From assembly GCA_015061545.1 (NCBI GenBank), contig SUWJ01000026.1, positions 1 to 33,871 on the forward strand: DNA of 33,871 bases, given 5' to 3'. Below the pieces are notes generated by a model that was given only the letters and a program-made list of their open reading frames with translations, was not told the DNA's origin and made no database searches. The translations under genes were made by a program, and so were the position numbers. Origin of the DNA: Lentisphaerota bacterium (GTDB taxonomy: Bacteria; Verrucomicrobiota; Lentisphaeria; Victivallales; Victivallaceae). Positions 16,700 to 24,876 of this stretch are shown piece by piece (position 1 is the first letter of the stretch; each line of letters begins with the position of its first letter).

Positions 16700-17749
16700 T
16701 TACAGCGGCATGGTAAAGAGTTTGGAATCGCTGAAAAATCTTTCTGACGGTTTTTCCGTAAAAGTAAAGAAGCTCTGACCTGCGGGCTGCAGCAGCTCAT
16801 AAAATTGCTGACGGTTGTATTCGTCCAGCTCGCCGGTCACATCGTCCACCAGCGCCAGCAGCTGTTCCGCGCCGCGGTTGCGCATCAGCATCAGCGCGGC
16901 AGTCAATTTGCAATGCAGCGCCGCCAGACGGTTCTGACCGTTGCTGGCAAAACCGCGCATGATATGGCCGCCGCGCAGGATTTGATATTCGTCCAGATGA
17001 CACCCCGTCAGAGTGGTGCGCTTTTCCAGCTCGCGGCTGCGGTTGCGGCTGAACATTGCCAGATATTCTTCAGGATCGCCGTTGCAATAGGGGCGGTAAT
17101 CGGTAAAGAGCATACTGTCCGGATCGGCGGCAAGAGTTTTCAGCACCGCGTTGAAATTGTTGATAAGCTGCCGCCGCCGTTGGGTAAGATCGCTGCCGGC
17201 AAACGCCATCAAACCTTCGTAAACTTCCAGCTTGACAGGATCGGCTTTGGCGCTTTTCAGCAGCAGATTCCGCAGTTTGAGCGCCCGCTGATAGTCGTGC
17301 AGAACATTTATATAGCCATCATCCAGCTGACACGCCAGCATATCGAAAAAGCGGCGCCGCAGCTGGGGCATTCCGCAGATAAGTTCCATATCTTCGGGGG
17401 CAAACACCACCGGGTAAAAGTGCCGGATAAACTCTCTGCCCGAATTTTCGCAATTGCCGTTTATCAGCAGTCGGCGGCTGCCTGAGCGCTCCAAGGCAAC
17501 TTCCAGAGTCAGCGGCAGTTTGCCCGGCTGCTGCCAGACTCCCCGCAGCGCGGTTTGACTGCAGTTGTGCATAATCAGTTCGGCAGGGCGGACGGTGCGG
17601 AAACTGCGCAGCACCCCCAGAAATCCGATCGCTTCCAGCAGATTGCTTTTGCCGCTGCCGTTAGCGCCGATAAAGAGATTTTTGCGCTCAAAATGCAAAA
17701 GCGCCCGTCGGCACGAACGGTAATTCATCAATCTGAATTCACACAACAT
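16700..17749 (-). CDS. recF: DNA replication/repair protein RecF
   Basis: This 349-residue SMC-like ATPase helps load RecA at gapped DNA after replication stops. Walker A is GANGSGKS (28-35). The C-terminal signature and Walker B region read LVDDVTGELD, where the usual form is LDDV-SELD. Length is normal for the family. It lies 29 bases downstream of dnaN on the same strand, the classic order, but dnaA and gyrB are not in this window. Confidence 0.93.
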   Translation of the reverse strand: MLCEFRLMNYRSCRRALLHFERKNLFIGANGSGKSNLLEAIGFLGVLRSFRTVRPAELIMHNCSQTALRGVWQQPGKLPLTLEVALERSGSRRLLINGNCENSGREFIRHFYPVVFAPEDMELICGMPQLRRRFFDMLACQLDDGYINVLHDYQRALKLRNLLLKSAKADPVKLEVYEGLMAFAGSDLTQRRRQLINNFNAVLKTLAADPDSMLFTDYRPYCNGDPEEYLAMFSRNRSRELEKRTTLTGCHLDEYQILRGGHIMRGFASNGQNRLAALHCKLTAALMLMRNRGAEQLLALVDDVTGELDEYNRQQFYELLQPAGQSFFTFTEKPSERFFSDSKLFTMPL

Positions 17750-17778
17750 AGCCGCGGGCGCTTTCAGCGGAAGATGCG

Positions 17779-18870
17779 TTACGGACGCATCGGCATGATC
17801 ACATAGACAAAGCCGTCACCGCCGTCGATAGCAACGGGGCTGAAACCGTCGTTCATCTTGAAAGTCATCGTTTCGCAATCGGCAAAACGCAGCGGATCAC
17901 TCAAAAATGCCGGGTTGAAAGAAGCGCTGATGCCATCGCCGGAAAATTCCACCGGCAGCACCGTCGAACCTTCACCGATATCGGAGTTGGAAGCGCGCAG
18001 CTCCAGCTTGCCTTCGGTAAAGTTCAGCACAATGCAGCCCGTGCTGTCGGAAAGCACCTGCGAAACCAGCTCGATCTTGCCCAGCAATGCCGAGGTCACG
18101 ATCGGGATCTCCCGCAGGAAGGTCGCAGGGATCACCTGACGGAAGTTGGGGTAATTGCCTTCGATAAGTTTGGTGGTCAAAACCGTATCTTCCATGGTAA
18201 AACGCGCCATCTTTTCGCCGATTTCCAGCGTTACATCGCCCTGGGGATTGGTCTGGCGCTTGACTTCGTTGGCAGCCTGCAAAGGCACGATGCAGTCGCC
18301 GTTGCCGCCCGCAACATTTTCCACCGCCCGTTCGGTCATGGCAAGGCGCTTGCTGTCGGTCGCCACCATGGTAACGACATTGTCGCGGTAAGATACCAGC
18401 ATACCGTGCAGCACTTTGCGGCTGTCGTTCAGCGTGATGGCATAGGATATCTGCGAAAGCATCCGCTTGAGTTCCGCACCCTTGAAGGTGATGGTGCGCA
18501 CCGGTACCAGTTCGCCGCCGCTCGGGAAATCTTCGGGCGCAATGCCCAGCAGTTTGAAGCAGCTGGTACCGCAGACGATTTCGGCATGATGCCGTTCATC
18601 GCTGCTGACGGATACCTGTTCATCTTCAAACTTGGTCACCAGCGCCAGCAGCCGCTTGGCGGGGACGGTGGTGGCACCGGGGATTTCGACTTCCGCTTCG
18701 ATATGGGTAACGATTCTTATTTCCAGATCGGTGGTGGTCAGAGCAACCATATTGTCTTTGGCTTCGATCAGCACGTTGCCGAGAATGGGCAGCGTACTGC
18801 GGCTGCCGATGGTGTTGTTGACTTTCTGAAGCGCCTTGTGGAACTTTTCTCTGCTGAGTGTAAATTTCAT
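17779..18870 (-). CDS. dnaN: DNA polymerase III beta subunit (sliding clamp)
   Basis: This 363-residue protein forms the ring-shaped dimeric clamp that tethers DNA polymerase to DNA. It has the three-domain repeat layout, starting MKFTLSREKFHKALQKVNN and ending with the conserved VIMPMR. It binds clamp-binding motifs of polymerase, MutS, ligase and others. I chose 18870, with AGGTAG just upstream, rather than the in-frame ATG at 18888, which would add six residues upstream of the conserved N-terminus. The 105-base gap to purQ contains an imperfect hairpin (GGGGA/TCCCC), but I see no convincing promoter there. Confidence 0.96.
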   Translation of the reverse strand: MKFTLSREKFHKALQKVNNTIGSRSTLPILGNVLIEAKDNMVALTTTDLEIRIVTHIEAEVEIPGATTVPAKRLLALVTKFEDEQVSVSSDERHHAEIVCGTSCFKLLGIAPEDFPSGGELVPVRTITFKGAELKRMLSQISYAITLNDSRKVLHGMLVSYRDNVVTMVATDSKRLAMTERAVENVAGGNGDCIVPLQAANEVKRQTNPQGDVTLEIGEKMARFTMEDTVLTTKLIEGNYPNFRQVIPATFLREIPIVTSALLGKIELVSQVLSDSTGCIVLNFTEGKLELRASNSDIGEGSTVLPVEFSGDGISASFNPAFLSDPLRFADCETMTFKMNDGFSPVAIDGGDGFVYVIMPMRP

Positions 18871-18975
18871 TTTTCTACCTGCTTTCATCTCTGGTTGAAT
18901 TCTGCCTGCTGCGGGGGGATTTTCTGTACCGTAGGCTCCCCTCCGACAGTCAGATTGCAGATACTCAAATCTTTT

Positions 18976-19767
18976 TTATGCAAAATACTCTACTGCGTTG
19001 CGGAAAATCGCCACGCCGTCACCTTCTTTGGGCAGATCGCCTTTAAGCTGATCGGCAGTCCAGGTGGGCGAGTTGTAGGGCGACAGGAACGCTTCAGGGT
19101 GCGGCATCAACCCGAATACCCGACCCGTTTCGTCGCAGATACCGGCAATGCTGTTGAGCGAACCATTGGGGTTGGCAGGGAAATCTTCCGCCAGCGACCC
19201 GTCGCTGTTGACATAGCGGAACGCCACCAGATTTTTAGCTTCGATCTGTTTGAGCGTGGCGGCATCGGCAACAAATTTACCTTCGCCGTGGCGCAGCGGC
19301 AGACGGATCAGATCAAAGCCCTTGGTGAAAACGCAGGGGCTGGAGGCATTGGCGCGCAGCACGCACCAATCGTCGCGAAAGACGCCCGAATCATTGTGCG
19401 CCAGCGCCGCCTGCTGAACAAAGTATTTGCCGTTCAGCGCGGGAACGATCCCCAGACGGGAAATAGTCTGGAATCCGTTGCAGATACCGATGATAAGTTT
19501 TTCGTCGGCAATAAATTCTTTAAGTTCGTCCTGCAAGCGGAAGTGCACGCGGTTGGCAAAAACCGTACCCGCCCCCAGGTGGTCGCCGAAAGAGAATCCG
19601 CCGATAAACGCCAGAATCTGAAATTCTTTGAGCGAACGCTGACCCGAAATAAGGTCGTTCAAATGCACCATGCTCGCTTCTGCTCCGGCATATTCAAATG
19701 CAGCGGAGGTTTCTTTTTCGCAATTCAGCCCGAATCCGGTTATCACCAGAGCTTTGACTTTACTCAT
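18976..19767 (-). CDS. purQ: Phosphoribosylformylglycinamidine synthase glutaminase subunit
   Basis: This 263-residue class I glutamine amidotransferase supplies ammonia to PurL in the fourth step of purine synthesis. Catalytic C96 lies in GICNGFQ, with H223 and E225 in MPHPEAF. The N-terminal sequence VITGFGLNCEKET is typical. It is longer than Bacillus-type PurQ, closer to the extended forms. No purL or purS gene is in the window, so partners must be encoded elsewhere. A promoter with a dyad lies upstream, between this gene and the ATP-cone gene. Confidence 0.93.
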   Translation of the reverse strand: MSKVKALVITGFGLNCEKETSAAFEYAGAEASMVHLNDLISGQRSLKEFQILAFIGGFSFGDHLGAGTVFANRVHFRLQDELKEFIADEKLIIGICNGFQTISRLGIVPALNGKYFVQQAALAHNDSGVFRDDWCVLRANASSPCVFTKGFDLIRLPLRHGEGKFVADAATLKQIEAKNLVAFRYVNSDGSLAEDFPANPNGSLNSIAGICDETGRVFGLMPHPEAFLSPYNSPTWTADQLKGDLPKEGDGVAIFRNAVEYFA

Positions 19768-19820
19768 AACAACATCGTCCTCTATATCGTTTAAAAATTA
19801 TTATCTATAACCACTATTAC

Positions 19821-19854
19821 ACTATAATATATAGTCAGAAAAGCCGCTTGTCAA
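19821..19854 (-). promoter_or_regulatory. purQ promoter with overlapping palindrome
   Basis: Read on the minus strand: TTGACA (19854-19849), a 17-base spacer and TATATT (19831-19826). A perfect inverted repeat, ACTATA-ATA-TATAGT (19821-19835), overlaps the -10, where a repressor could block polymerase. It sits just after the stop of the ATP-cone gene and lets purQ-dnaN-recF be expressed separately. Confidence 0.45.
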
Positions 19855-19865
19855 GCGCCATCGGG

Positions 19866-20855
19866 TTAATTTGCGGTGCGGCAGCGCACCTTTTTTACCG
19901 GATAAGCCAGCGCATTGCGGAACCACGCGGCTGTTTCCAGCGCTGCAACCCTGCCTTCCGGGTAAGCTGCTCCCAGATAACGGTTGGCAAAAACATCCAG
20001 ATCCTTCAAAATAAGATAGAGCGGCAACTGGGTATTGCCCAGCCTGACTTGTAAATTTCTGAGCCATTGACCTGCCAGTTCGCCGATCTGATAAAGTTTC
20101 GGCGCCAGTTCCAGATCGGTCACCGGGGCTTGCAAATCCAGTTTTTCCGCCAGCAGCGCCAGATTCAGCCCCAGGCGGAAATTGGGATAAAGCCGGCTGA
20201 CGTTTCCCATTTGCAGGATCTTGTCGTCCAACAGATATTTCCCCGCTTCGGGCATAAACTGCGCGGTCTCTTTGGTTGTCAGCAATATGCGGCTGCCGGA
20301 GGCGGCCTTCCCGGTGAGTTCGGCAACCTCTCCTGCTGCACTCAAGGCGGCATTGGCGGTGCCTTCTGCTGCGATGGGGCAATGATGTTCGTAGTGGCGG
20401 GCAAGCTCCAGATAGAGTGCGGGAGAAGCGCTGGCAATATTGAGTTTGCTCAGGGCATCCACCACCTTCATCGCCAGCTGATCGGCAAGCGATTTATCCA
20501 CCCCCAGATGGCGGGAGATCAAATTGGAGGTATCCTCGTAATTGACATCCACGGTAATATACAGATGCGAATTGGCGCGGCGGTAGAGTTGGGCAACGTT
20601 GGCGCAGCCGGCATTTTCCAGAATACGGTTGATCGCGCCATCGACTTCGCTTTGCGTAAAGATCCGGTCGGGGCGGCTGCTCTCCATCATAGCGGCTTCC
20701 ACCGCGCAGGCGATATCTTCCGCCAGATAGCTGTTGGGATTGCCCGAAGCCTCAAAAGCATCCTGCAAGGCACTCTTGAGCTTGTCGGTATCAAAAAGCA
20801 CCTGACGGCCGTCGGAATCGATCACATAAAGGAAATTGTCGGTCAGCGATAGCAT
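19866..20855 (-). CDS. ATP-cone domain protein of unknown function
   Basis: This 329-residue protein is probably cytosolic. Residues about 10-95 fit an ATP-cone, the nucleotide-sensing domain of ribonucleotide reductases and NrdR: VLFDTDKLKSALQDAF, then FTQSEVDGAINRILENAG and a terminal YRR. The remaining 230 residues are mostly helical by composition and match no family I recognise. None of the glycyl radical or thiol residues of a reductase is visible. The gene starts 27 bases after nrdR, so the two are probably expressed together. A role in dNTP sensing is inferred from the domain and the neighbour. Confidence 0.75.
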   Translation of the reverse strand: MLSLTDNFLYVIDSDGRQVLFDTDKLKSALQDAFEASGNPNSYLAEDIACAVEAAMMESSRPDRIFTQSEVDGAINRILENAGCANVAQLYRRANSHLYITVDVNYEDTSNLISRHLGVDKSLADQLAMKVVDALSKLNIASASPALYLELARHYEHHCPIAAEGTANAALSAAGEVAELTGKAASGSRILLTTKETAQFMPEAGKYLLDDKILQMGNVSRLYPNFRLGLNLALLAEKLDLQAPVTDLELAPKLYQIGELAGQWLRNLQVRLGNTQLPLYLILKDLDVFANRYLGAAYPEGRVAALETAAWFRNALAYPVKKVRCRTAN

Positions 20856-20882
20856 TAAGTAAAATTCTCCGCCTGAATATTT

Positions 20883-21329
20883 TTATTGCAGCGATCTGAT
20901 TTCGTCAATAAATTCTTCCACATCATGAAATTTGCGGTATACGCTGGCAAATCTTACATACGCCACCTGATCGAGTTTGCGCAGCGATTGCATTACGCGG
21001 CTGCCGATTTCGGAGCTGGGGACCTCGCGCTCAAAATCCCGCTGCACCCCCTGACTGACATCTTCGATAAGGCGGTTGATATCTTCGGGGTCGATAGGGC
21101 GTTTGTAGCAGGCGTTCTGCACGCCTTTGCGCAGTTTGTCGGCATCAAAATCTTCGCGCTCATTGTTGCGTTTGACCACCTTGAGTTCGCTCTGGATAAT
21201 ACTTTCGTAGGTGCTGAAACGGTGGGAGCAAGCCAGACATTCCCGTCTGCGGCGCACCCCGAAACCCTCTTTAATCACCCGCGAATCAATTACTTTATCA
21301 TCCTGAAAACCGCATACCGGACAACGCAT
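20883..21329 (-). CDS. nrdR: Transcriptional repressor NrdR
   Basis: This 148-residue ATP/dATP-binding repressor controls ribonucleotide reductase genes. A zinc ribbon (C3, C6, C31, C34) at the N-terminus is followed by the ATP-cone (about 49-139), with the typical VVKRNNEREDFDADKLRKGV run. Length is standard. GAGGT precedes the start. It leads a minus-strand cluster with the ATP-cone protein and, after an internal promoter, purQ, dnaN and recF. No nrd reductase gene is in the window. Confidence 0.96.
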   Translation of the reverse strand: MRCPVCGFQDDKVIDSRVIKEGFGVRRRRECLACSHRFSTYESIIQSELKVVKRNNEREDFDADKLRKGVQNACYKRPIDPEDINRLIEDVSQGVQRDFEREVPSSEIGSRVMQSLRKLDQVAYVRFASVYRKFHDVEEFIDEIRSLQ

Positions 21330-21386
21330 AAAATCTACCTCTTAACTACAAAACAAGCCCATCGGGAAAACAACCGTTTTTCCCCA

Positions 21387-21420
21387 TTGCATAATATGCT
21401 GCAAATTTGCATAAATGCAA
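21387..21420 (-). promoter_or_regulatory. nrdR promoter with twin TTGCAT/ATGCAA-type dyads
   Basis: Read on the minus strand: TTGCAT (21420-21415), an 18-base spacer and TATTAT (21396-21391). The same stretch holds two related dyads, each starting TTGCATAA on the plus strand (21387 and 21407, exactly 20 bases apart) and ending in TGCAA. Paired boxes in phase on the helix are typical of NrdR targets, although this sequence is not the usual NrdR box. Autoregulation is an inference. Confidence 0.38.
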
Positions 21421-21428
21421 TTCAAACA

Positions 21429-21452
21429 GCCGCTCAGCGGCGGGTTTTTTTT
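21429..21452 (+). terminator. Terminator-like hairpin upstream of pheA
   Basis: GCCGCT-C-AGCGGC (21429-21441) followed by GGG and eight T reads as a plus-strand terminator. No plus-strand gene lies just before it, and the predicted pheA promoter lies after it. It may end a short leader or stray transcripts from the nrdR side. Confidence 0.4.
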
Positions 21453-21471
21453 CATTTTTTTTGCGTGGTGC

Positions 21472-21500
21472 TTGCAATGTAAAACTTTTGAGTGTACTTT
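21472..21500 (+). promoter_or_regulatory. Promoter for pheA
   Basis: TTGCAA (21472-21477), a 17-base spacer and TACTTT (21495-21500), followed by a 35-base leader with AGGAGA before the start codon. Confidence 0.38.
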
Positions 21501-21541
21501 AAAAGGATTATTTTTACTGTTTAACCTCAGGAGATGCTTTT

Positions 21542-22615
21542 ATGAACGAGGATCAACTGCAGAATTTGCGGTCGGAAATAGATAGTGTGGATTCAGAAAT
21601 AATTGCTTTGCTCAACCGCCGTTACCAGGCTGTTGAGGCGATCGGGCAGTATAAGCGCGAACGGCATCTGCCGGTTTACGACCCCGCCCGTCAGCGCAAA
21701 CTGCTGGCGCGGCTGCAGGAACTCAATCATGGCCCGATGACCGATGAGATCCTGGGTAATATCTACCGCGAGATCATGTCGGGCGCTCAGAAACTTGAAC
21801 GGTCGGTCAAGGCGGCATTTCTCGGTCCGCTGGGGACTTTTTCGCATCAGGCAACGCTGGATATTTTCGGCTCAAGTACTGAATTGCAGCCCGAACGGAC
21901 GATTCCTGAAGTCTTCCGCGCCATCGAATGCGGCCGTGCCGATTACGGCTGCGTACCGATCGAAAATTCGGCGGGCGGCGTTATCAACTACACGCTGGAT
22001 CATCTGGTGCGCACCAGCGTAAGGATCACGGCGGAAAAGTATTGCCGCGTGCATCACTTTCTGATGGCAAATTGTCAGCGCAGCGAAATCAAACGTATTT
22101 GCAGCCACGCTCAGGTGCTGGAACAATGCCGCGCTTATCTGCTCAACAACTTCCCCAATGTTGAACTGCTGGAAATGAACAGCTCCGCAGCTGCAGCAGA
22201 ACTGGCCGCCGCCGAAAAGTTTACCGCCACGCTGGGCAGCCCGGTGGCGGCAGAGCTTTACAAACTCAATATTCTGGAAGAAAATGTGGAAGATTCCAGC
22301 TTCAACACCACCCGTTTTCTGGTGTTGGGCAATCAGACCACCCCCCGCAGCGGCGACGATAAGACCAGCTTGTGCTTTGTGGTCAAAAACCGTCCCGGCG
22401 CCCTTTACGAAGCATTGGATCCTTTCCGCCGCGCCGGATTGCAGATGACGATGATCGAAAGCCGTCCGTGGCAGCAGCAGGCGGGCTGGGAGTACTGTTT
22501 CTTCGTGGATCTGCTGGGGCACCGCGACGATCCCAAAGTTGCCGAAGCCTGCGCCGATGTGGAAAAGATTTCCGCATTCTTCAAGATTCTCGGCAGCTAC
22601 CCGCGCATGGGCTGA
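21542..22615 (+). CDS. pheA: Bifunctional chorismate mutase/prephenate dehydratase
   Basis: This 357-residue P-protein carries out the last two dedicated steps to phenylpyruvate in phenylalanine synthesis. The AroQ-type mutase domain covers about residues 5-85 (LRSEIDSVDSEIIALLNRR). The dehydratase domain covers about 91-265 (FLGPLGTFSHQA, VPIENSAGGVIN, and the catalytic TTRF at 256-259). The ACT domain from about 274 has NRPGAL and ESRP (306-309), which bind phenylalanine for feedback inhibition. AGGAGA precedes the start. The YeiH-family gene follows after 43 bases. Confidence 0.96.
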   Translation: MNEDQLQNLRSEIDSVDSEIIALLNRRYQAVEAIGQYKRERHLPVYDPARQRKLLARLQELNHGPMTDEILGNIYREIMSGAQKLERSVKAAFLGPLGTFSHQATLDIFGSSTELQPERTIPEVFRAIECGRADYGCVPIENSAGGVINYTLDHLVRTSVRITAEKYCRVHHFLMANCQRSEIKRICSHAQVLEQCRAYLLNNFPNVELLEMNSSAAAAELAAAEKFTATLGSPVAAELYKLNILEENVEDSSFNTTRFLVLGNQTTPRSGDDKTSLCFVVKNRPGALYEALDPFRRAGLQMTMIESRPWQQQAGWEYCFFVDLLGHRDDPKVAEACADVEKISAFFKILGSYPRMG

Positions 22616-22658
22616 AAAACTTTGCAACAGGTAAAAAATCATTCTCCACGGAGTAGAT

Positions 22659-23696
22659 ATGAGCGATAAAAGTAAAAAAATCCTTTTTATGGCAGTTGCC
22701 GCAGCATTCTTTATTCTGCCGTGGGTGGTTCCTGCGGTGCTGGGCAGCAAGTTTGTTTTTGTCCGCAATTACGCACCGGGTGCGGCGGTTATTACGGGGA
22801 TGATTTTTGCCCTTGTTCTGGGCAATCCTTTCAGCAAATTCACCGGCAGGATCTCCAGTCAACTGCTGGGGGTATCTATTGTGCTGATGGGCTTCGGCAT
22901 GGATCTTAAAGCGGTACTTGCCGCAGGCGCAAGCGGCTTTGCCTGTACTTGCGTCGGGATCATTATGGGGCTGGGCTTGGGATACATTCTCGGCAAGGTG
23001 CTCAAGATCAATAAGAATTGTGCATGGCTGGTCAGCGTCGGCACCAGTATTTGCGGCGGCAGCGCCATTGCGGCGGCAGCGCCCGCGCTGAAAGCCAAAG
23101 CCGGCGATATAGCTCTGGCTTCGGCAACAGTTTTCACCCTCAATGCCATAGCGCTGCTGATTTTTCCGCTGCTGGGCCGCTGGCTGGGCTTTACTGAAAA
23201 TGAATTCGGCTACTTTGCGGCGCTGGCGATCCACGATACCTCCAGCGTGGTGGGCGCAACTTTGCAATACGGCGCTCAAGCGCTGGAAGTGGGTACTACC
23301 GTAAAACTTGCCCGGGCGCTGTGGATCGTGCCGGTAACGCTTTTTATTGCCGCGTTTGTTACTGACCGTGCCGAAGGCGAAACCAAGCAGTTCAAGGCTA
23401 AAGTTCCGTGGTTCATCCCCGGATTCCTGCTGGCGGCGGCGCTGGTGACATATCTGCCGCAGCTCTTCAGCGGAGTTGCGCTGATCGGCAAAATAACTAC
23501 TTCGGGCGGGGGATTGCTCAAGGAAATAAGCAAATATCTGATGATTCTTACGTTGTTTATGATCGGGGCTAACCTTTCGCGGGAAAAACTCCGCGAACTG
23601 GGGATCAAGCCGCTGATACATGGCGTGCTGCTCTGGCTGGTGCTGTCGGTGGTCTGGTGCCTGGCGATCCATTTCAAACTTATCGGCATACAATGA
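22659..23696 (+). CDS. YeiH/UPF0324 family putative sulfate exporter
   Basis: This 345-residue inner-membrane protein has about ten helices and belongs to UPF0324, annotated as putative sulfate or sulfonate exporters. Family landmarks are visible: ISSQLLGVSIVLMGFGMDL, GTSICGGSAIAA and AIHDTSSVVGA. A ribosome site (GGAG) lies upstream. Its last four bases overlap the start of the cysteine desulfurase gene (ATGA), so the two products are made together. That link supports a sulfur-related role, but transport has not been shown for most members. Confidence 0.88.
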   Translation: MSDKSKKILFMAVAAAFFILPWVVPAVLGSKFVFVRNYAPGAAVITGMIFALVLGNPFSKFTGRISSQLLGVSIVLMGFGMDLKAVLAAGASGFACTCVGIIMGLGLGYILGKVLKINKNCAWLVSVGTSICGGSAIAAAAPALKAKAGDIALASATVFTLNAIALLIFPLLGRWLGFTENEFGYFAALAIHDTSSVVGATLQYGAQALEVGTTVKLARALWIVPVTLFIAAFVTDRAEGETKQFKAKVPWFIPGFLLAAALVTYLPQLFSGVALIGKITTSGGGLLKEISKYLMILTLFMIGANLSREKLRELGIKPLIHGVLLWLVLSVVWCLAIHFKLIGIQ

Positions 23697-24823
23697 TATA
23701 CTTTGATCACGCCGCCGCCGCGTCAGTCATTCCTGAATTGCGCAACATCTATGCTGAACTGATCGACGAGTTCAGCGGCAATCCCGAAGCAGCACATCAG
23801 CAGGGGCGGCAGCTGCGTAAAAAACTTGATTCGCTGCAAAGGCGGATCTTTGCAGCGTTGCTGCCGCAAGTGACTGAAAGCGAACAGTCAATAATTTTTT
23901 CTTCCGATACGGCCGAGTTGCTCAATGCCGTCGGAATCATGGCAGGCGGTCAGAAAAAAACACTTTGGCTTTCTCCGTTGGATCACCCTTCGGTTCGCGC
24001 CATGGGGCAGCGCTGCTTCGGCAATGTTGAAAAATTTCCGCTGGATAATTACGGCAGGATCTGCGCATTGCCAAACACTTCCGCAGGAGCAGGAGATCTG
24101 GCAATAATCAGCGCCGTACAAAGCGAAATCGGTTTACGGCAGGATCTGGCAGAAGTTATTACCCGGATCCGACGGGAATCGCCTGAAACAGTAATATTGG
24201 TCGATGGCGTACAGTTTGCCGCTTTTCACGCGATCACCCCGGATATGCCGCTGCCTGATCTGCTGCTGATTTCGGGCAGCAAGCTGGGGGCGGGTTCAGG
24301 CGCAGCGCTGCTGGCAATGGGCAGTAAAAGCGGTATCTGGCGCCGGAAATTCGCTGAATCGCGCCATAAAGATTACCTTACGGGCAGAACCGATGCGGTG
24401 CAGGCTGCGGCGCTGACCTATGCTGTGGAATACACTCTCCGCACTCGTGATGAGTCAGTAAAGCAACTTGAAACGCTCAATCAAATGCTGCGGAAAGAAC
24501 TTGAAAATAAACTTCTGCCCAACGGTCAGAATTTACGTTTGACTCTGCCCGCTGAATTGTCAGCAGTAAATATATTGCATATGCTGCTGCCGGGATACCA
24601 ATCGGGGGTGCTGGTCAGGATGTTTTCCAACGAAAATATCATGCTGGCATCGGGGAGCGCCTGCGAGTCGGAAAGCGGTGAACCCAGCGCGGCGCTGACC
24701 GCATTGGGCTATAACCGGAAAGATTCTTACAGCGGTTTAAGATTGTCGCTGGCAAAAGAAAATACCCCGGAAGAGTGCAGAATATTCGTGCAGACCCTCG
24801 ACCGGATACTGAAAAATTATTAA
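23693..24823 (+). CDS. Cysteine desulfurase family protein (class V aminotransferase)
   Basis: This 376-residue PLP enzyme resembles IscS/NifS, which take sulfur from cysteine as a persulfide for Fe-S clusters or thio-cofactors. It starts IYFDHAAAA. It has H98, D171 and Q174 (VDGVQ), PLP lysine K197 in SGSKLGAG, and C324 in the active loop SGSACES. The residue before the lysine is Ser where IscS has His. I chose the ATG at 23693, which overlaps the exporter stop by 4 bases, over the longer frame start at 23657. No IscU, IscA or SufBC gene is adjacent. It could serve sulfur release rather than cluster assembly. Confidence 0.87.
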   Translation: MIYFDHAAAASVIPELRNIYAELIDEFSGNPEAAHQQGRQLRKKLDSLQRRIFAALLPQVTESEQSIIFSSDTAELLNAVGIMAGGQKKTLWLSPLDHPSVRAMGQRCFGNVEKFPLDNYGRICALPNTSAGAGDLAIISAVQSEIGLRQDLAEVITRIRRESPETVILVDGVQFAAFHAITPDMPLPDLLLISGSKLGAGSGAALLAMGSKSGIWRRKFAESRHKDYLTGRTDAVQAAALTYAVEYTLRTRDESVKQLETLNQMLRKELENKLLPNGQNLRLTLPAELSAVNILHMLLPGYQSGVLVRMFSNENIMLASGSACESESGEPSAALTALGYNRKDSYSGLRLSLAKENTPEECRIFVQTLDRILKNY

Positions 24824-24876
24824 CGCCGCGCAAACAAGTGCCAAGCAGCGCAACACCATATTGCTGCAATCAGAGA

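Noticed and set aside
21387-21420. Standard NrdR box pair
   Set aside because: The dyads read TTGCAT/ATGCAA, not the usual ACA-C-ATAT-type box. They are kept only as a possible variant operator.
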